Assembly: GCA_963662175.1 (NCBI GenBank)
Contig: OY759218.1
Location: 25,442,051-25,506,050 of the forward strand
DNA length: 64,000 bases
Origin: Aradus depressus
Lineage: Eukaryota; Arthropoda; Insecta; Hemiptera; Aradidae
Reading direction: 5' to 3'
The notes under the pieces are model-generated. The model saw only the letters and a program-made list of their open reading frames with translations. It did no database searches and was not told the DNA's origin. The position numbers and the translations under genes are program-made. Positions 19,269 through 31,194 of the stretch are shown piece by piece; positions within the stretch are counted from its first letter, which is position 1, and each line of letters opens with the position of its first letter.

Positions 19269-22200
19269 GCCTACTTAATCTTTTTTTCCCTCCCAGATAA
19301 AAAAAAACATATCACACCCCTAAAGGAATACTGTCACAAATAAAATACACACAACTTTCAAAAGATGGTATTAAATTTAGGGTTACATTAAGTTATTACT
19401 ATTTCAATTCTAATATTTATTAATAAGATCTTTTAAGCAGAAAGACTAGTAACTCCCTGTAGAAATTCAAATGCAGCACTATTTCATTAGGCAGTTTCGA
19501 AAGCAACAAAATCGCATGAAAATAACAATGATACTTCTGCTCTCGAGCAGCCAATTTAGCAGATAATCTTGTGACACTATTTTATCATGCATTTTATGCA
19601 ATCAATGAGACCAATCAGTGGAGAAGTAAAATAATTAAATTATTTTAATCACTAAGGAGAGGGGCTAAAAAAATAAAAGAGGGAAATCGTGCAGAAAAAT
19701 CAATTACTTCTGATTACAAACAGAGAGGTTATAATGGGACAATCCCCCCCCTAAATAAACAATATTGATTTAATAATTTCTTAGTATAGCAATATCAAAT
19801 GTATTGATGGAGTTTGAAACCAACCCGACACTGTCTCATTGGTTTTACGTTTTCAATTTCCACCAGTTTAATTAAATAATAAGAAATATTACTGGCTTTC
19901 ATTTTCAATAATTTGTAATATCTCATTTTATTTTATAACCTATATTAATAATATAAATATTTTCTGACGGCTCAAGATATATTCGTCCCTTTAAATAAAT
20001 AAATAAATTCGTTTAAAATGCTTCTGCATTCCAACACTAGATTGGGGTATAGTATGATGTACTTATTGCAGTATACTCCAAAGTTTTATAAAATTATATA
20101 AATTCAAAGTGTACATGGAATAACTGACATTAATTTTTCATTTTTTTTTCATGTTCTACTTTCTATATATCTCAAGTTATCAGAATATAATTTAACTAAT
20201 CGTACCTCGAATAGTTTAGGATGCTTTTATATTCTGATACCAGAGTGCATCATAGTTTGATTTACTTATTGTTGTCTACTTTCCATCTGTTTCTCAAAAA
20301 TTAACTTAGAAGTTTGATTAAAATAACTAGGATTAAATTTCAATGAGATTTAGTGATTTTTTCTGTTATTCAATTTAACAAAAATTAAATATTTTACCTG
20401 TAAAGTAGAGAATTTTAGTGTTGAGGTGTGGCAGACCTGACAAGCTAATTTGGTTGTTTTCCGTGTGTGCGAGTGTGAGTTGTGTATATGTGCCACTTGC
20501 GTTGTGACCGTCGGGTATACAGTTTTTCTCAGTCTTTCGTTTCTAGTTTTAAGTTTTTATATTTAAAATTTTTCAAAATGTATAAATCGAATCAAACGTA
20601 AAATTGTCGTGACATTCAATTTTTACAGTTTCCTTTTTCTTTTTTTTCCTTTTAAAGTTCTGTGAATGAATCGTTTATTTAACTCTAATGAGTGGAAGCT
20701 GAACTTCAGTTATGTTTTGTGAACTTTGCCAGGAACGGTGCAGTTTGATCGTTCTCAGGAACTTCATTAATTTAGTTGAAATGCAGTTTAATATTTCCTT
20801 GGGGTCTATTTTAATTTAACTTTATTATAATTTATTTGTTAACATTGCTATTCCTTCTCTTTCAAGGTATGTAATGGCCTGTGTATTCCCCAATGTTAGT
20901 TGACTAAAGGCATTGTTTTTTTCTATTTTATTTTTATTTATATTTTTTTCTTAAACTGAATGGGGAATAGACCGACATATGTGAAAGAAGATTTATCGTT
21001 ATTCATTTTTTATGAGTGCTCGCATGTGAACATTTTCATTGTGAAGTGACGATGCTAGTTTCAAAAACATTTTTTGATGGACTGGAACTTTTTCTTTTTA
21101 CGTGGCTTCTTGGTCTTTTTTGAATGTATCTGGTATAAAATATAAGGGTAAGTAACTAATACACAACTTTTAATATTCTAAGTTAACTTTTAGTTGAATT
21201 ATCTATTTCTGGCCAGTCTACCTTGATTTCTAATTTGCTGTTTTTCTGGAATATTATTTAAATTTATTTCTACATGCATAAGACTGCCAACCGTCAACAA
21301 AATGTTTTTTCAGTCCTTTGCTAGTTAGCGATATGGCCTCGTAGTTCAAGCCTGGGCATGAGTTACAAAAACAAACTAACAGTCGTGTTTTTCCTTACTA
21401 GTGTTAACATTGGTATACATTTGCTTTGTTGTTTGTCTTTCAAAATAAAATTTTGAAATGTTGCTCACGTAAATTTCCGTCGAAGTACGTGAGAAACCTG
21501 TCTCCCATTATTAATATTTCTGTGCTGTATGGACAGATAGGTTGCAATTCAAATGTTGCTTTATTTAATTTCATTTCGATTTAAAAGTTGTACAAAAAAA
21601 ATACATGAGGCCCTTACTACACTCCTGAAGTACCATTGGTTTTCGTTGACTGCTACAGTCTATTTGAAGCATGTTTTCGCGTAATTCAGGGGAAAAATAG
21701 AGATATTTCGTATTACTTGTATGTACTGGCAGTATCTTTTATAAACAGACTCCCAAGGACTTCCTTACAGAAAAAGCATTTTTGTATATAGAAATTTACA
21801 AATCGATATGAGAATTTTTGTTTTGGGTACTAAACTAAAACATTTTCCATCAGCGGGTAACATAATCCGTATATCGTCTGACTCATATGTGTTCTTACAA
21901 AACAAAATAGCTAATCACTTGATATTTTTTTAGATTATTTTATTGTTGATTTTTTGATAATTAATTTAGATAAATCCGTTGCAAGAGAGATTTTAGAGCT
22001 AGAAAAGGACAGCGACCTCAGAAAATCTACCCGCGTTTGGAGTACGTAAGGAAGTTAAACCGGATAATTTTAAGACATAGTGAACTGAATTTAAAGAATG
22101 ACAAAGAAAGTTGTTTTTCCAGCAATTTGTAGAAGATGCCATTAATACTCGTAGTGGTTGCATTTATTCAAAATCAAAACGACAAAAATTAGATTAAAGA

Positions 22201-22448
22201 GGAAATGGTCTTGTACTTAAATTTTAGTAATTATCAGTTAATCTAGAAGAATAATTTCTCCCAGTTTCCGTGCCCTTAGATGTCCGCGCGCACGTTCTAG
22301 CGAAAATTCAAAAGCAAAGTTTGCAAGGAATTTGTGTATGCGGCATCTAGGACAAGGGCCTGAGAGGAAGGTCATTTTAGGTCAACTGATGAGGACTCGG
22401 TTATCTGTGGAAGAGTTAGAACTTCAGATTATCTAGCCAAAAATAGCA
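19269..22448. other. Transposon-poor, AT-rich interval
   Basis: No coding ORF is supported. 21335-21375 is a short SINE 3' end ('gatatggcctcgtagttcaa'). Candidate splice donors stand out: plus-strand AAG|GTATGT at about 20866 and AAGG|GTAAGT at about 21148, and on the minus strand ACAG|GTAAAA near 20400. The 20440-20560 segment is less AT-rich with GT/CA-rich runs and may be a promoter or leader exon. This is speculative. Confidence 0.4.
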
Positions 22449-23250
22449 ATATCATTACACTAGCAGTATTACCGTTGCCCGGGAAACTTACATTTTCCCA
22501 TAATACCTCCTATCATGCAATGCTTAGGCATTTCTTCGACAGTACGTACATGTCATTGCAATTTTCAATTATTCACATGGAATTGGCCATTCCCTTCAAA
22601 TTTCGTAAAAAGGCAATGATGTTTATTGTATTGGTATGAAATCAAATTTAAGACCGAGCATCGTTGCTAATAATTGCGAAGCAACAGTTGACCCCAGCTA
22701 GTATGTGCCTTGCAGCGGCGGATACCAAAGTTAGGTAGTGGTTAGGGGCGCTGGTGACCACAGCTTGTATTTGACGTGCGACAATGGTCACCCAAGTGCT
22801 ATGTGCAGAGCAACGGTAGTCACCCATCTAGTACATACTTAGGAACGTTAGGCACCGCAGCTAGCCTGTTCCTTGCAACAGTGGAAAACAGGGCAAGTAT
22901 TAACCGTGCAACGATGGATGCCCGAGCTAGCCATGTCTCAATTCGATTTTCAGAAATGCTACATTTAAAAATAGCATCAACATTTATGCTTCCCCCCCTC
23001 CTTGGAATGCAAAGCCAATTTTACTTATAAGAATACTACAAGTGAAATTCCATGACAATCCGATCGTCCTTTATTGCGCTAGCAGTAATTCTATGCGGTG
23101 CCCACCCTTCTCTCATTCATGGTTATTGAGACGTCACATAACCTATTTCTCATTTGGTCTTATAAGAATGCTACATGTAGGATTCCATGAATATCCAATC
23201 AGCTGTTAGTGAGCTAGCAGTAATTTTATGCTGAATTGCCATTCTAGTGT
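22449..23250 (+). repeat. CTAGCAG/GCCCGG repeat with internal minisatellite
   Basis: It starts with CACTAGCAGTATTACCGTTG then CCCGGGAA, a degenerate copy of the end at 34851. 'tgcaattttcaattattcac' (22557) matches 34940. From about 22690 to 22935, imperfect units of roughly 40-50 bp recur, each with CAACGGT- or CAACGAT-like and CAGCTAGTA-like words; the copy at 34980-35120 has the same kind of array. 23020-23250 repeats a 'gaattccatga..atccgatc' block. Confidence 0.65.
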
Positions 23251-23589
23251 GCATAAGTCAGAAATGATGCATTCGAGGTCCCATGTTCATGTGATCTATG
23301 TTTCCGCATTTCATTGGACGCTACACTAGACAATCTAAAGATTGTTGGAAATTAAATTGTTATAAAGTAGATAAGTCCATGTTCTTTATTGGTTACCGGC
23401 GTCCAGAAATTGCCAAATAACTTGGATTGTTAGTTGTAAACAAACAAATGTTATTCTGCTTTCAAATTAACATGATCGGGTCCGCTACCGTCTGTTATTT
23501 ATTTCAGAAGCCTGACATGGAATCCTCATACTATACTTAAAATACAAGATATTAATCGACGATTAAAATAATAAATAACATGATTGTTG
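23251..23589. other. Non-coding spacer
   Basis: Nothing is recognised. Confidence 0.4.
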
Positions 23590-23765
23590 TTTGTTTTTGA
23601 CTCATGTCCGGCTTTAACTACGAGGTCATCATGTCGTCTGTAGACATGAGTGAGCTCGTTTTTACTGTGGGGGTCCTAAAATTTGGCCTACCCAGGCTTA
23701 GTTTAGTTACCTCTTTTACGAGTATCTGACATCGCGTAGACTCGGGACCATCGCCAATTTTCGAC
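23590..23765 (-). repeat. tRNA-SINE body, inverted
   Basis: 'ggctttaactacgaggtcat', 'catgagtgagctcg', 'ttactgtgggggtcctaaa', 'cttttacgagtatctgacat' and 'gactcgggaccatcgcc' are the reverse complement of the 3' two-thirds of the SINE at 29428-29768. The tRNA-like head is absent. Confidence 0.8.
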
Positions 23766-25293
23766 TCTCTATCACTGTTTATATTTCCCAAGCTATCACT
23801 GATTGGAACATATAATGTTGACTAAATGTGTTAAGTTATGAACCGAGCATAAACGTATAAACAGAAATTTGAGAGAGATCGTCATATAGCAAATGTCAAA
23901 GTAAACAAAAGAAAATGATTTCTTAGCTAAGCGAGTAGGATATTAAAATGATGAGTAAAGTAAGTAAGGATGATATGTCGTTCTTATTTCTCTATTCCAA
24001 AATGTACACACTTGTTGACCTGGGAGGCCCAAAAAACACTTGAGCAAGTTTACGAACCCCATATTAACATACACCCTGTGTATGTTTTGGCTGATTTTTT
24101 TCGTTTGCGACTACTGTAACGTTTGTAGGGGCTTCAGAGAATGAGAGAGACAGAAGATAGTGAAATTTATCTCCCTTCTCGAAGCCACAAAAATGATCCC
24201 TGATTTGATAAATGGTTGTTTAGTTTACATTCATAAGTAGAATTCTCGGGTCGTATCAGTTTTTTTTCTTTATGATGGCTCCTCAAACAAAATTTCGAAA
24301 AAAAAACATTTCATGTATTATATATGCTAAAACAAAACAATGTAAAAAATTTCTGAATTCAACCCAATTTTTACGTTTACATAGTTGCATCCTAAATAGA
24401 AATAAAAGATATCAGAGGAACTTGCCCGTCTCTTCTAATAAAATAGTAGTTTGTCCTGACGTCAGGTGTATATGGCTGAACGTATATTCAGGAAACTTGC
24501 AGGGCATTTCAATATCCCTAATGGCTATTAGCTATCAATTCTCGCATTAGTGATGAATAAATTGAGTCTATATTAAGATACTACAACAATCATTATTACT
24601 CAATAAATAAAACAAACTTATTTTTTGAAATATTGCCTATTCCACAAGGAATTCCGTCAGATTTTGTTATGAATATACTAAGAGGTACTGTACTATACAT
24701 TATAACTTAACCTGACGATGGTGCAATGCCGAAAATAGTAGTTTTTGTATAAATGGTTCGATCTGCCCGTCATTGGGGTTTGTATAGAGGCAAATGCAGT
24801 TTTCAGAATAAAACAGGGTTGATTTTTATTAATTGTAAGTAAAAAAGGGGGGCAAAGTTTACCCCTGTAAGTGGTGCCATTTCTTATCTCAAAATCATAC
24901 TAAAGGTCCATTTTGCCGCAAAACATTTCAAAAAAATATATTTAGTATGTGGACTCATCTTGTAAATAATTTAGTTCCTTAGGAATTTTAGATAACAGTT
25001 TATTTATTACCTAGATTGAATTTAAATTGTTTTCTCCCGAAATGTCCAATAAATCAGGTTTTTTGCCTACAACGTTTTGGTGAAACTTTTTTTCCTATTA
25101 TAACCTTTTAAGGAAGCGTTTTTTGTGTATGCTATTTTCAAGAAGCTTTTTTCCGTCCCCATTTATTTATATACGAATTTTTCTCCTCAAAGTTATATTT
25201 CTTATAGATCACAAAGTTTGTCTATTTTTTTCGGTGACATCCTGTATATGCATTACTCTTATGAGCTTACCTGCTAGTCAACATTCCGGGTGG
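23766..25293. other. Non-coding; contains a hammerhead-like motif
   Basis: No gene is supported. 24625-24650 has TATTGCCTATTCCACAAGG, a relative of the foldback arm at 26.2 kb. 24712-24737 reads CTGACGATGGTGCAATGCC then GAAAA, matching the CTGANGA-stem-GAAA pattern. Confidence 0.45.
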
Positions 25294-25565
25294 GGGCGCC
25301 GATGGCATATAGGTCGTGTGCTTGCCTACTGTGCTCAAAATGTGGGATTAAAACGGATGTGGGATTATCTGGGAGGTGAGAAACCTGTAGCACACCGTCC
25401 TTTGGATGGGACGTTCAGCCATGGTCCCGTGGCTGTGCTACTCGTTAAAGACCCCTATTCTAACTAAACCCTGATTTAGGGACTCCCATTGTAGAGTCAG
25501 GGTCATGTCCTGTGTGAGGAATGAGCGCTCTGGTAGTAGGTGATATGACGTCGGGAGGGTATGAG
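25294..25565 (+). repeat. tRNA-derived SINE, near full length
   Basis: The head GGGCGCCGATGGCATATAGG with GTGCTTGCCTACTG corresponds to box A and the anticodon arm of the copy at 29428; box B is decayed. The body carries the central 'ggatgggacgttcagccat' and 'ctcgttaaagacccctatt' blocks and the 3' 'gatatgacgtcgggagg' tail. Confidence 0.82.
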
Positions 25566-26099
25566 TCAAAAACAAAGAGACATTCCGGATGCTTGCCTTC
25601 TGACTAACATCTTTACAAACTTGTCGAGTGTCCTCTTTGTCTCTCTGATTGGTAAACTAAGTCCAAAACGTACACCTGACAGGTGTGGTAATGATCCTTT
25701 GTGAGTCAGATGCAGTTTGCTCAAAATCATCTTCACGGAATTTCTGTAGTTTCCGGAGTACAGCATTTCTCTTTTTCATAACTTACCTAACGCTAATTGG
25801 AGCGGAGCTCCTTTTTCCGCAAGGTTGAGTCACTTTCGGAAGATTTCTATAAGAAATCACCTCTTGCGCTCACTTGATTTGTAAGATCTACGAAAACTAC
25901 GCCCATTTGGGGGTCTAGTTCAAATTTTTAATCTGTTCTACTTTTGACGTTGTAATATATTTAGTCAAAAGTTGAATTCCCTGAGTGTTTTATGAAATTC
26001 TAAGCAACAATTAAGTGTTTCGAAGAGCTTAAGTGCCTTTTTACTACATAGTAATAACCATGTAGCTTTAAAGGGACAAGAATCTCAACAGGCTTAAAC
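25566..26099. other. Non-coding spacer
   Basis: No gene is supported. Minus-strand ORF 25566-25766 has no known motif. Confidence 0.4.
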
Positions 26100-26400
26100 C
26101 TCAGTGATACATAAATGTTTGAAGAGATATTGTGAAACACTTAGTAATAAAAAATATAAAGAAAACGAATGTTTTTTAAAAATAATGTCTATTTCATAAG
26201 ATATATAAAATATATGGCAGCACTTTCGGTATTGCTACCATCTTCAGTATTCTACAGTATTTGTTAAGTCGTGGCTGAAGATGATAGCAATACCGATTGT
26301 ACTCTCATGTATTTTATATATCTTGTGAAATAGACAATAATATTTCAAAAAGACATTAGTTTTCTATATATTTCTTTGAACCCCAGTGTCTTAAATGTCC
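26100..26400. repeat. Foldback repeat with hammerhead-like motifs at the inner arm ends
   Basis: Left arm about 26150-26249 and right arm about 26272-26390 are inverted copies: TGTCTATTTCATAAGATATA on the left mirrors TATATCTTGTGAAATAGACA on the right. The loop is only about 22-25 bp. At the inner end of each arm, read outward from the loop, is CTGAAGATG(G/A)TAGCAATACC followed by GAAAGT (left, minus strand) or GATTGT (right, plus strand). The RNA would form a long hairpin. Confidence 0.88.
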
Positions 26401-26404
26401 GTTT

Positions 26405-26712
26405 ACTTCCCCAGCTATACGAAGTATAGTAAGTTATGTTGAATTTTCACCGGCGTTTCTTGTTTTGTGATCCCCTAATTCCAAAATTAAAAAAAAAAAA
26501 ACCTTTCCTGTCTGTCTGTGAACACGATAACTCCTGATGAAATTAATGTATCGATGTCTATTCAAACCATAAGGACGACACCTATTGATTTTCAGCCAAA
26601 TCTACCGACGGGAAGCGGGGGGCTTAACAAAAAAAATTCTTGAATGTTTATATATTAATTATTACATATTAATTTTCCTTGATTGTTGATTAATTCGTGC
26701 TGGGGAAGTACA
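26405..26712 (-). repeat. GGGGAAGT-ended interspersed repeat, inverted copy
   Basis: Starts 'acttccccagctatacgaag' and ends 'gtgctggggaagtacatcc'. Inside are 'gtgaacacgataactcctg' and 'attttcagccaaatctaccg', words that recur in reverse at 34.5, 36.4 and 61.4 kb ('gctgaaaatcatagg', 'atcgtgttcacagac'). Confidence 0.65.
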
Positions 26713-26930
26713 TCCCTGGTGATTCACCGACGATCTTTTTAATAACCAGGTGCCATAAATGGCCGTATTAAAAATCATTGTTATTGACCAGGTGGCCAAA
26801 GGGACTTGATTGTCTTAGTGTTACAGACTTCTAGAAATTCCTTCTTTCGGCTTTTGACGGTAACATTTAAAAAAATATGAGACAAAATCTGTGACGAAAA
26901 AATATAACGTTTTTAGTGTCTGAAAAGTCG

Positions 26931-27004
26931 GAATCCCGAGCAGGTAGAGCCCCTTGGTTATGTTAACGACCTAAGGAGTAGTGGTTCGAATCCCACTGAG
27001 CCAA
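26931..27004 (+). repeat. tRNA-like sequence (SINE head or tRNA pseudogene)
   Basis: It shows a box A-like GCAGGTAGAGCCCCTTGG and a strong box B, GTGGTTCGAATCCCAC, about 45 bp apart, the spacing of a Pol III tRNA promoter. The T-stem is imperfect and the acceptor arm does not pair convincingly, so it is not a functional tRNA. No SINE body follows. Confidence 0.6.
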
Positions 27005-28026
27005 ATCAGCTTATTTAACAACAATTATGCATCCCCATTGCCTATTCTCATGCTAGGCAATGCTACTAGAATCACTTCCTCTTTTTCCAAATCCGCTATA
27101 TCTCTCACTCCCACTCATTATAATAGTTATGTCTTTGGAACTAAAACTATGCCCTCTTGAGTGTATGCTGAAACATTCATTCCCTCACAACTTGTTTACA
27201 GACAGACACTCAAACGGACATTTGAGTCCACAGTTCTCGTATTACCTTACCGATGTCGTTTTAATTTGAATCTTATAATAAGTTTTGATCAGTTGTGATG
27301 CATGTTATTTTCATGGTTTTTTTGAAACAGCAAAAAAAAATGGAGAAAACCCGGGTTTAAATACGACAGAAGTAATATTACTGATTTTATTAACTAGAAT
27401 ATGTTCTGTTATTTAATCTATTTTTAATAAGGAGTGTAAAGAGGCTGCCATACTGTTTTCTTGGTATATAACCAATTTATTGATCCAGTATCTCAACATT
27501 ACACTACAGCTTATCTATCTTCCTTTCAAAAGAATCAAATTTTTTAATGCATTTATTTTAAGAAATAACTGTATGTATCTTTCGGTGAAGTGCCTTTGTT
27601 CAGTTAGCCGAGGTTGATCAGATGATTGCTGTATCGTGAATTCTTTCAACCCTGTTTTTCTGTCACTGGTATCAAAACTGCAACCACTTGCATGGTAATG
27701 CAAATAATTTCCTCAGAATTTTTTCTTTGGTTCTTTATTTGAAATATGAATAAATTAGGGACTCATTCCCTGCTCGCCGACTCGGCCGGGCACCTCTGGA
27801 CCTCCCCTAGGTATGGTCCGAGGAACTGTCCTTAATAATAGATACCAATAATTGAGACGACACACCCCGAAAGGGAGGGCTTACATTTTTGGCTTTGCTT
27901 TTCCCCCCTCACTAAGAAAGGTAGGCGCCAATGCGTCCTGTTGCGGCTCGAATGGGTTGTAGCATCATCGCGGGCGACCACTGTGTAACGCTACTCAAAT
28001 TAAGTTTCCGTTAGGTAACAGCAGTT
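27005..28026. other. Non-coding; GC-richer patch at 27.77-28.0 kb
   Basis: No gene is supported. 27770-28000 is relatively GC-rich (CTCGCCGACTCGGCCGGGCA and similar) and leads into the duplication at 28027. It may be the start of an unidentified element. Confidence 0.4.
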
Positions 28027-28305
28027 GTGGCCTTTAGTCCCGTTTTTCTACTTTGTTTATTGGTTATTTATGGTGCACCTCGTGGAGGGGAAGTACATCA
28101 CACCTATGTATGCCAAGTAACTTCACATATATAAATCTTGTTACTTTGTTCGTTAAGCGCTGTCTGTATTGGTACGGCGGCCTTTAGTCCCGTTGTTCTA
28201 CTTCGTTTAGTGTTGTTACTTATGGTGCATCGCCTATGTCTGCTGCCAAGTAACTTCACATATACAAACCTTTACTTCTGTGTTCGTTAAGCGCTGTCTG
28301 TGTTT
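28027..28305. repeat. Two-copy direct repeat with a regulatory-like look
   Basis: Copy 1 starts near 28027 and copy 2 near 28180. Both contain GGCCTTTAGTCCCGTT, 'ttatggtgca', GCCAAGTAACTTCACATATA and GTTCGTTAAGCGCTGTCTGT. Copy 1 has an extra 'tggaggggaagtacatcac' block. It could be an LTR-like or LINE leader duplication; no coding region is attached. Confidence 0.75.
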
Positions 28306-29427
28306 CTCTTTCAAATGACTTACCTTTTCTTGTTGAATACCCTTTTTTGTAATTAATATATTCGAACCAATTTGAGCGTTTTCGAGGGTGGTTAAAAAAG
28401 TTATAATACCAAAATGTGAAGTGTAAAAACATCAAAAATAATTGCTATTTTAATGAGTTTAAAGTATTAAAAAAATTGATAATAATAAAATGTAGCTTAC
28501 AATTCTTTTTCACCCTTATTTTTTTCGACCTTGTGGTAGTTGGAGGCTGGGATTTGTGGAAAAACGTCGCCGTTTTGGAGCAATGATTCCAACCCGACAG
28601 GCTCGTTACAAGAAATCCCCGAAAAATAAAGAAACTATCGTAAGCTATGAAAAAATGTTGTTTACGATACTTTATTTAAGACGAATCAGACGGTATAAAT
28701 ATTTCAATTTCCACAAAAATGTTGCTTACGACGTTTTACCATCCTCGATATGAACATAGGTTTGCTGATGCTTTCTTTCTTCATGAACTACAGCCGAATA
28801 ACCTAAAAAAAAAAACATGTTTTCCTGAATGTTTTGATAAATATAATTATTACAACTCATCAAATCAAAAATGTCATAGTTGAAAAATGCATTGGATTAA
28901 ATTTCGAAGAAGATTTTTACGTTTAAATATTATCATATATTAGGGGCAGTGGGGCGCATTTTCTTATGAAAAAGGGGTTGCTTGTATCTATCTCGTTTTA
29001 AAGGTTCTGCAAGAACAAAAAAGTTTTTCAAGTAACTTTTTTCATATTCCTCATTATTTCCAGATGGCGACCTTTTGAAATAAAGTTTTTGCATTGTAAT
29101 AATCTCTCACGCTCACCCTACTAAATGTCAGGAAAATGATTGTAAAAGCGAAATTAGTTTTGAAAGTGACGCATGACCGTTTTTAGCAAATGGGAGGCTT
29201 AGGGTCTCTCCCAAAAATGGTATATTTACATAGTGTATATCTCATAAAAGTCATACATGAATGGGGATGGGGTCGAGTAGTATATCCTCATTAAAGGAGT
29301 GGGTGTACTCAAGAACTTATATATGAAAGGTGTCTTGTTACTCGTTAACTTGTCAAAATAGCGCCACAGTTTCATTTTTTGAATATTTGTTGAGAATTAT
29401 TGATTCCCCGCCCTACAGTGTGCATGA
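28306..29427. other. Non-coding
   Basis: No gene is supported. 29240-29280 contains 'ggggatggggtcgagtagta', which is matched in reverse near 30145-30165 ('tactactcgacccccat'). The two may be ends of one degenerate inverted repeat around the SINE at 29428. Confidence 0.4.
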
Positions 29428-29768
29428 GGGCGCCGGTAGCTCAGTGGTAAGCGTGCTTGCCTTCTGAGCTCAAGATCGTGGTTTCGAAACCCGACCGAGG
29501 CCCTTAGTTTATTTTATCTGGGAGGTAAAATAAATTTGAGCACTCCGTCCTTCGGATGGGACGTTAAGCGATGGTCCCGAGCCTGTACGATGTCAGGTAC
29601 TCGTTAAAGACCCCTATCCTAGGTGAATAAAAATTTAGGGTAGGCAAACTTTAGGACTTTCACAGTAGAGTCGGGCTCATGTCCACCAGAGTGACGAAAG
29701 ACCGCTCTGGTAGTAGGCGATATGACCTCGTAGTTAAAGCCCGGGCATGAATCATAATAACTAACTAC
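29428..29768 (+). repeat. tRNA-derived SINE, best full-length copy
   Basis: The tRNA-like head GGGCGCCGGTAGCTCAGTGG with a GTGGTTTCGAAACC box B lies at 29428-29505. The body has CCTTCGGATGGGACGTTAAG, GCGATGGTCCCGAGCC and CTCGTTAAAGACCCC, blocks of a central domain seen in many invertebrate SINEs. The 3' part has 'cacagtagagtcgggctcat' and 'gatatgacctcgtagttaaa'. It would be transcribed by RNA polymerase III and mobilised by a partner LINE, which I cannot identify. Confidence 0.9.
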
Positions 29769-31194
29769 AGTATGCAGTTAATGGGAGAAATCTTGTCTGA
29801 TTAATAATATACAATTTATGAATATTCATACAATGGGATGATCATCTTTGAAGTAATTTCGAAATCTGAAAATAAGCAACTTACTATCCATATTTGGCAT
29901 GAATCTTTGCACTGATAAGTAATTGTCAGCTCTCAAAACCATTCCAAAAGTAGTCACTTCATTGGAAATCTCATTAAGTGGATAATATTAATGAGACAAG
30001 TTGGTCGCATAGCCTAAGACGGGAACAAATATAACTCCCCCAAAAATGCGCAATAAAATAACACTTTGTTCCGCCATTTTGACCTCTTATGAATAATCAC
30101 AAGTTGACAAAAGTTGTTCATTTCAAAAAGACCTTCAGTATGAGGTACTACTCGACCCCCATTTCTGCTTGATTTTTTTGAGAGAGCTCATAGGCTTCCT
30201 ACTCATCTTCTAGTCATCAAAGCTAGTTTCTCTAACGCCCTCGGGCGTTTACAACTAGAGAATGCTCTATTTTCTTGGTATTTAGGATGAGGGAGAGATA
30301 TATCATAATGCAAACATTATATTTCAAAGCGTCGCCCTTTTGAATCGGTGTGAGTTCTCAAGAAATGTTATATGTAAAAGTTTCTCATTTTATGAGACTT
30401 TTAAATTAAGATATGAGTATCCCAACTCTCAAAACAATATTTTCATTATTCCTCTTCTTCCGAGCAGATATTTCGTGGTTGTTTTAATTTTTTTAATTCG
30501 TTCACATATAGTAATTTTTAACTCTGTCCAGTTTCGTTTCTTTCTCTTTTCAACCTCATATGTATATCCTACAGACCCTTCGATCCTACGCATGCACATG
30601 AGTTAATGATAATTAACGATAATATTATGTATCCATACCAGTAATTATCATTTTTTCTAAACAATTTCAGACCATCTAATATTCTCCACGGACGTTATAT
30701 TATTTGGCAAGGCTGGCGGGTGTGAAGGAGGGGGGGGGGGGGTGTCAGTAATCTAGAATGGAGGGGAGGAGAAACTCCCTGATCGTTTAACTGGAACACT
30801 TTTCAATGTGGGGATGTAGACTCACGATGACCCCGCACCCCAATACTTTTGTTCCCACATTCCCTATCTTGAACACTCATTGTTCTGACTATTTGTCACT
30901 AACATCAAGTAGTAAACTTTATGATTAAATATCAAATGCTCTTCAAGTGCATTCCTTCATGCATTGTCACCAATTATATGAATGACATCATCTACTTGAA
31001 TTTATCGCTTACTTTATGATTCCTGACATGGATTGGAATTTTGCGTCTAATAACAAGTGATGAGCATGAATAAATCTAAAAACGTATGTGTGGATATTAC
31101 ATACGGATTCCGATGTCCTCGAGTAAGACCCTGATTTTTAGTCAAATCGGCCCAAAGTGGGTTTAAGATCATATAAATGACATATCCAGATATG
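29769..31194. other. Non-coding
   Basis: No gene is supported. 30234-30249 is a perfect short palindrome, AACGCCCTCGGGCGTT flanked by T/A. 30730-30742 is a 13-G run. Confidence 0.4.

Noticed and set aside
24712..24737. Canonical hammerhead ribozyme
   Set aside because: One extra T before stem II and no clear stem I; kept only as hammerhead-like in the findings.
26931..27004. Functional tRNA gene
   Set aside because: Box B is good but the T-stem and acceptor arm do not pair properly; better explained as a SINE head or pseudogene.
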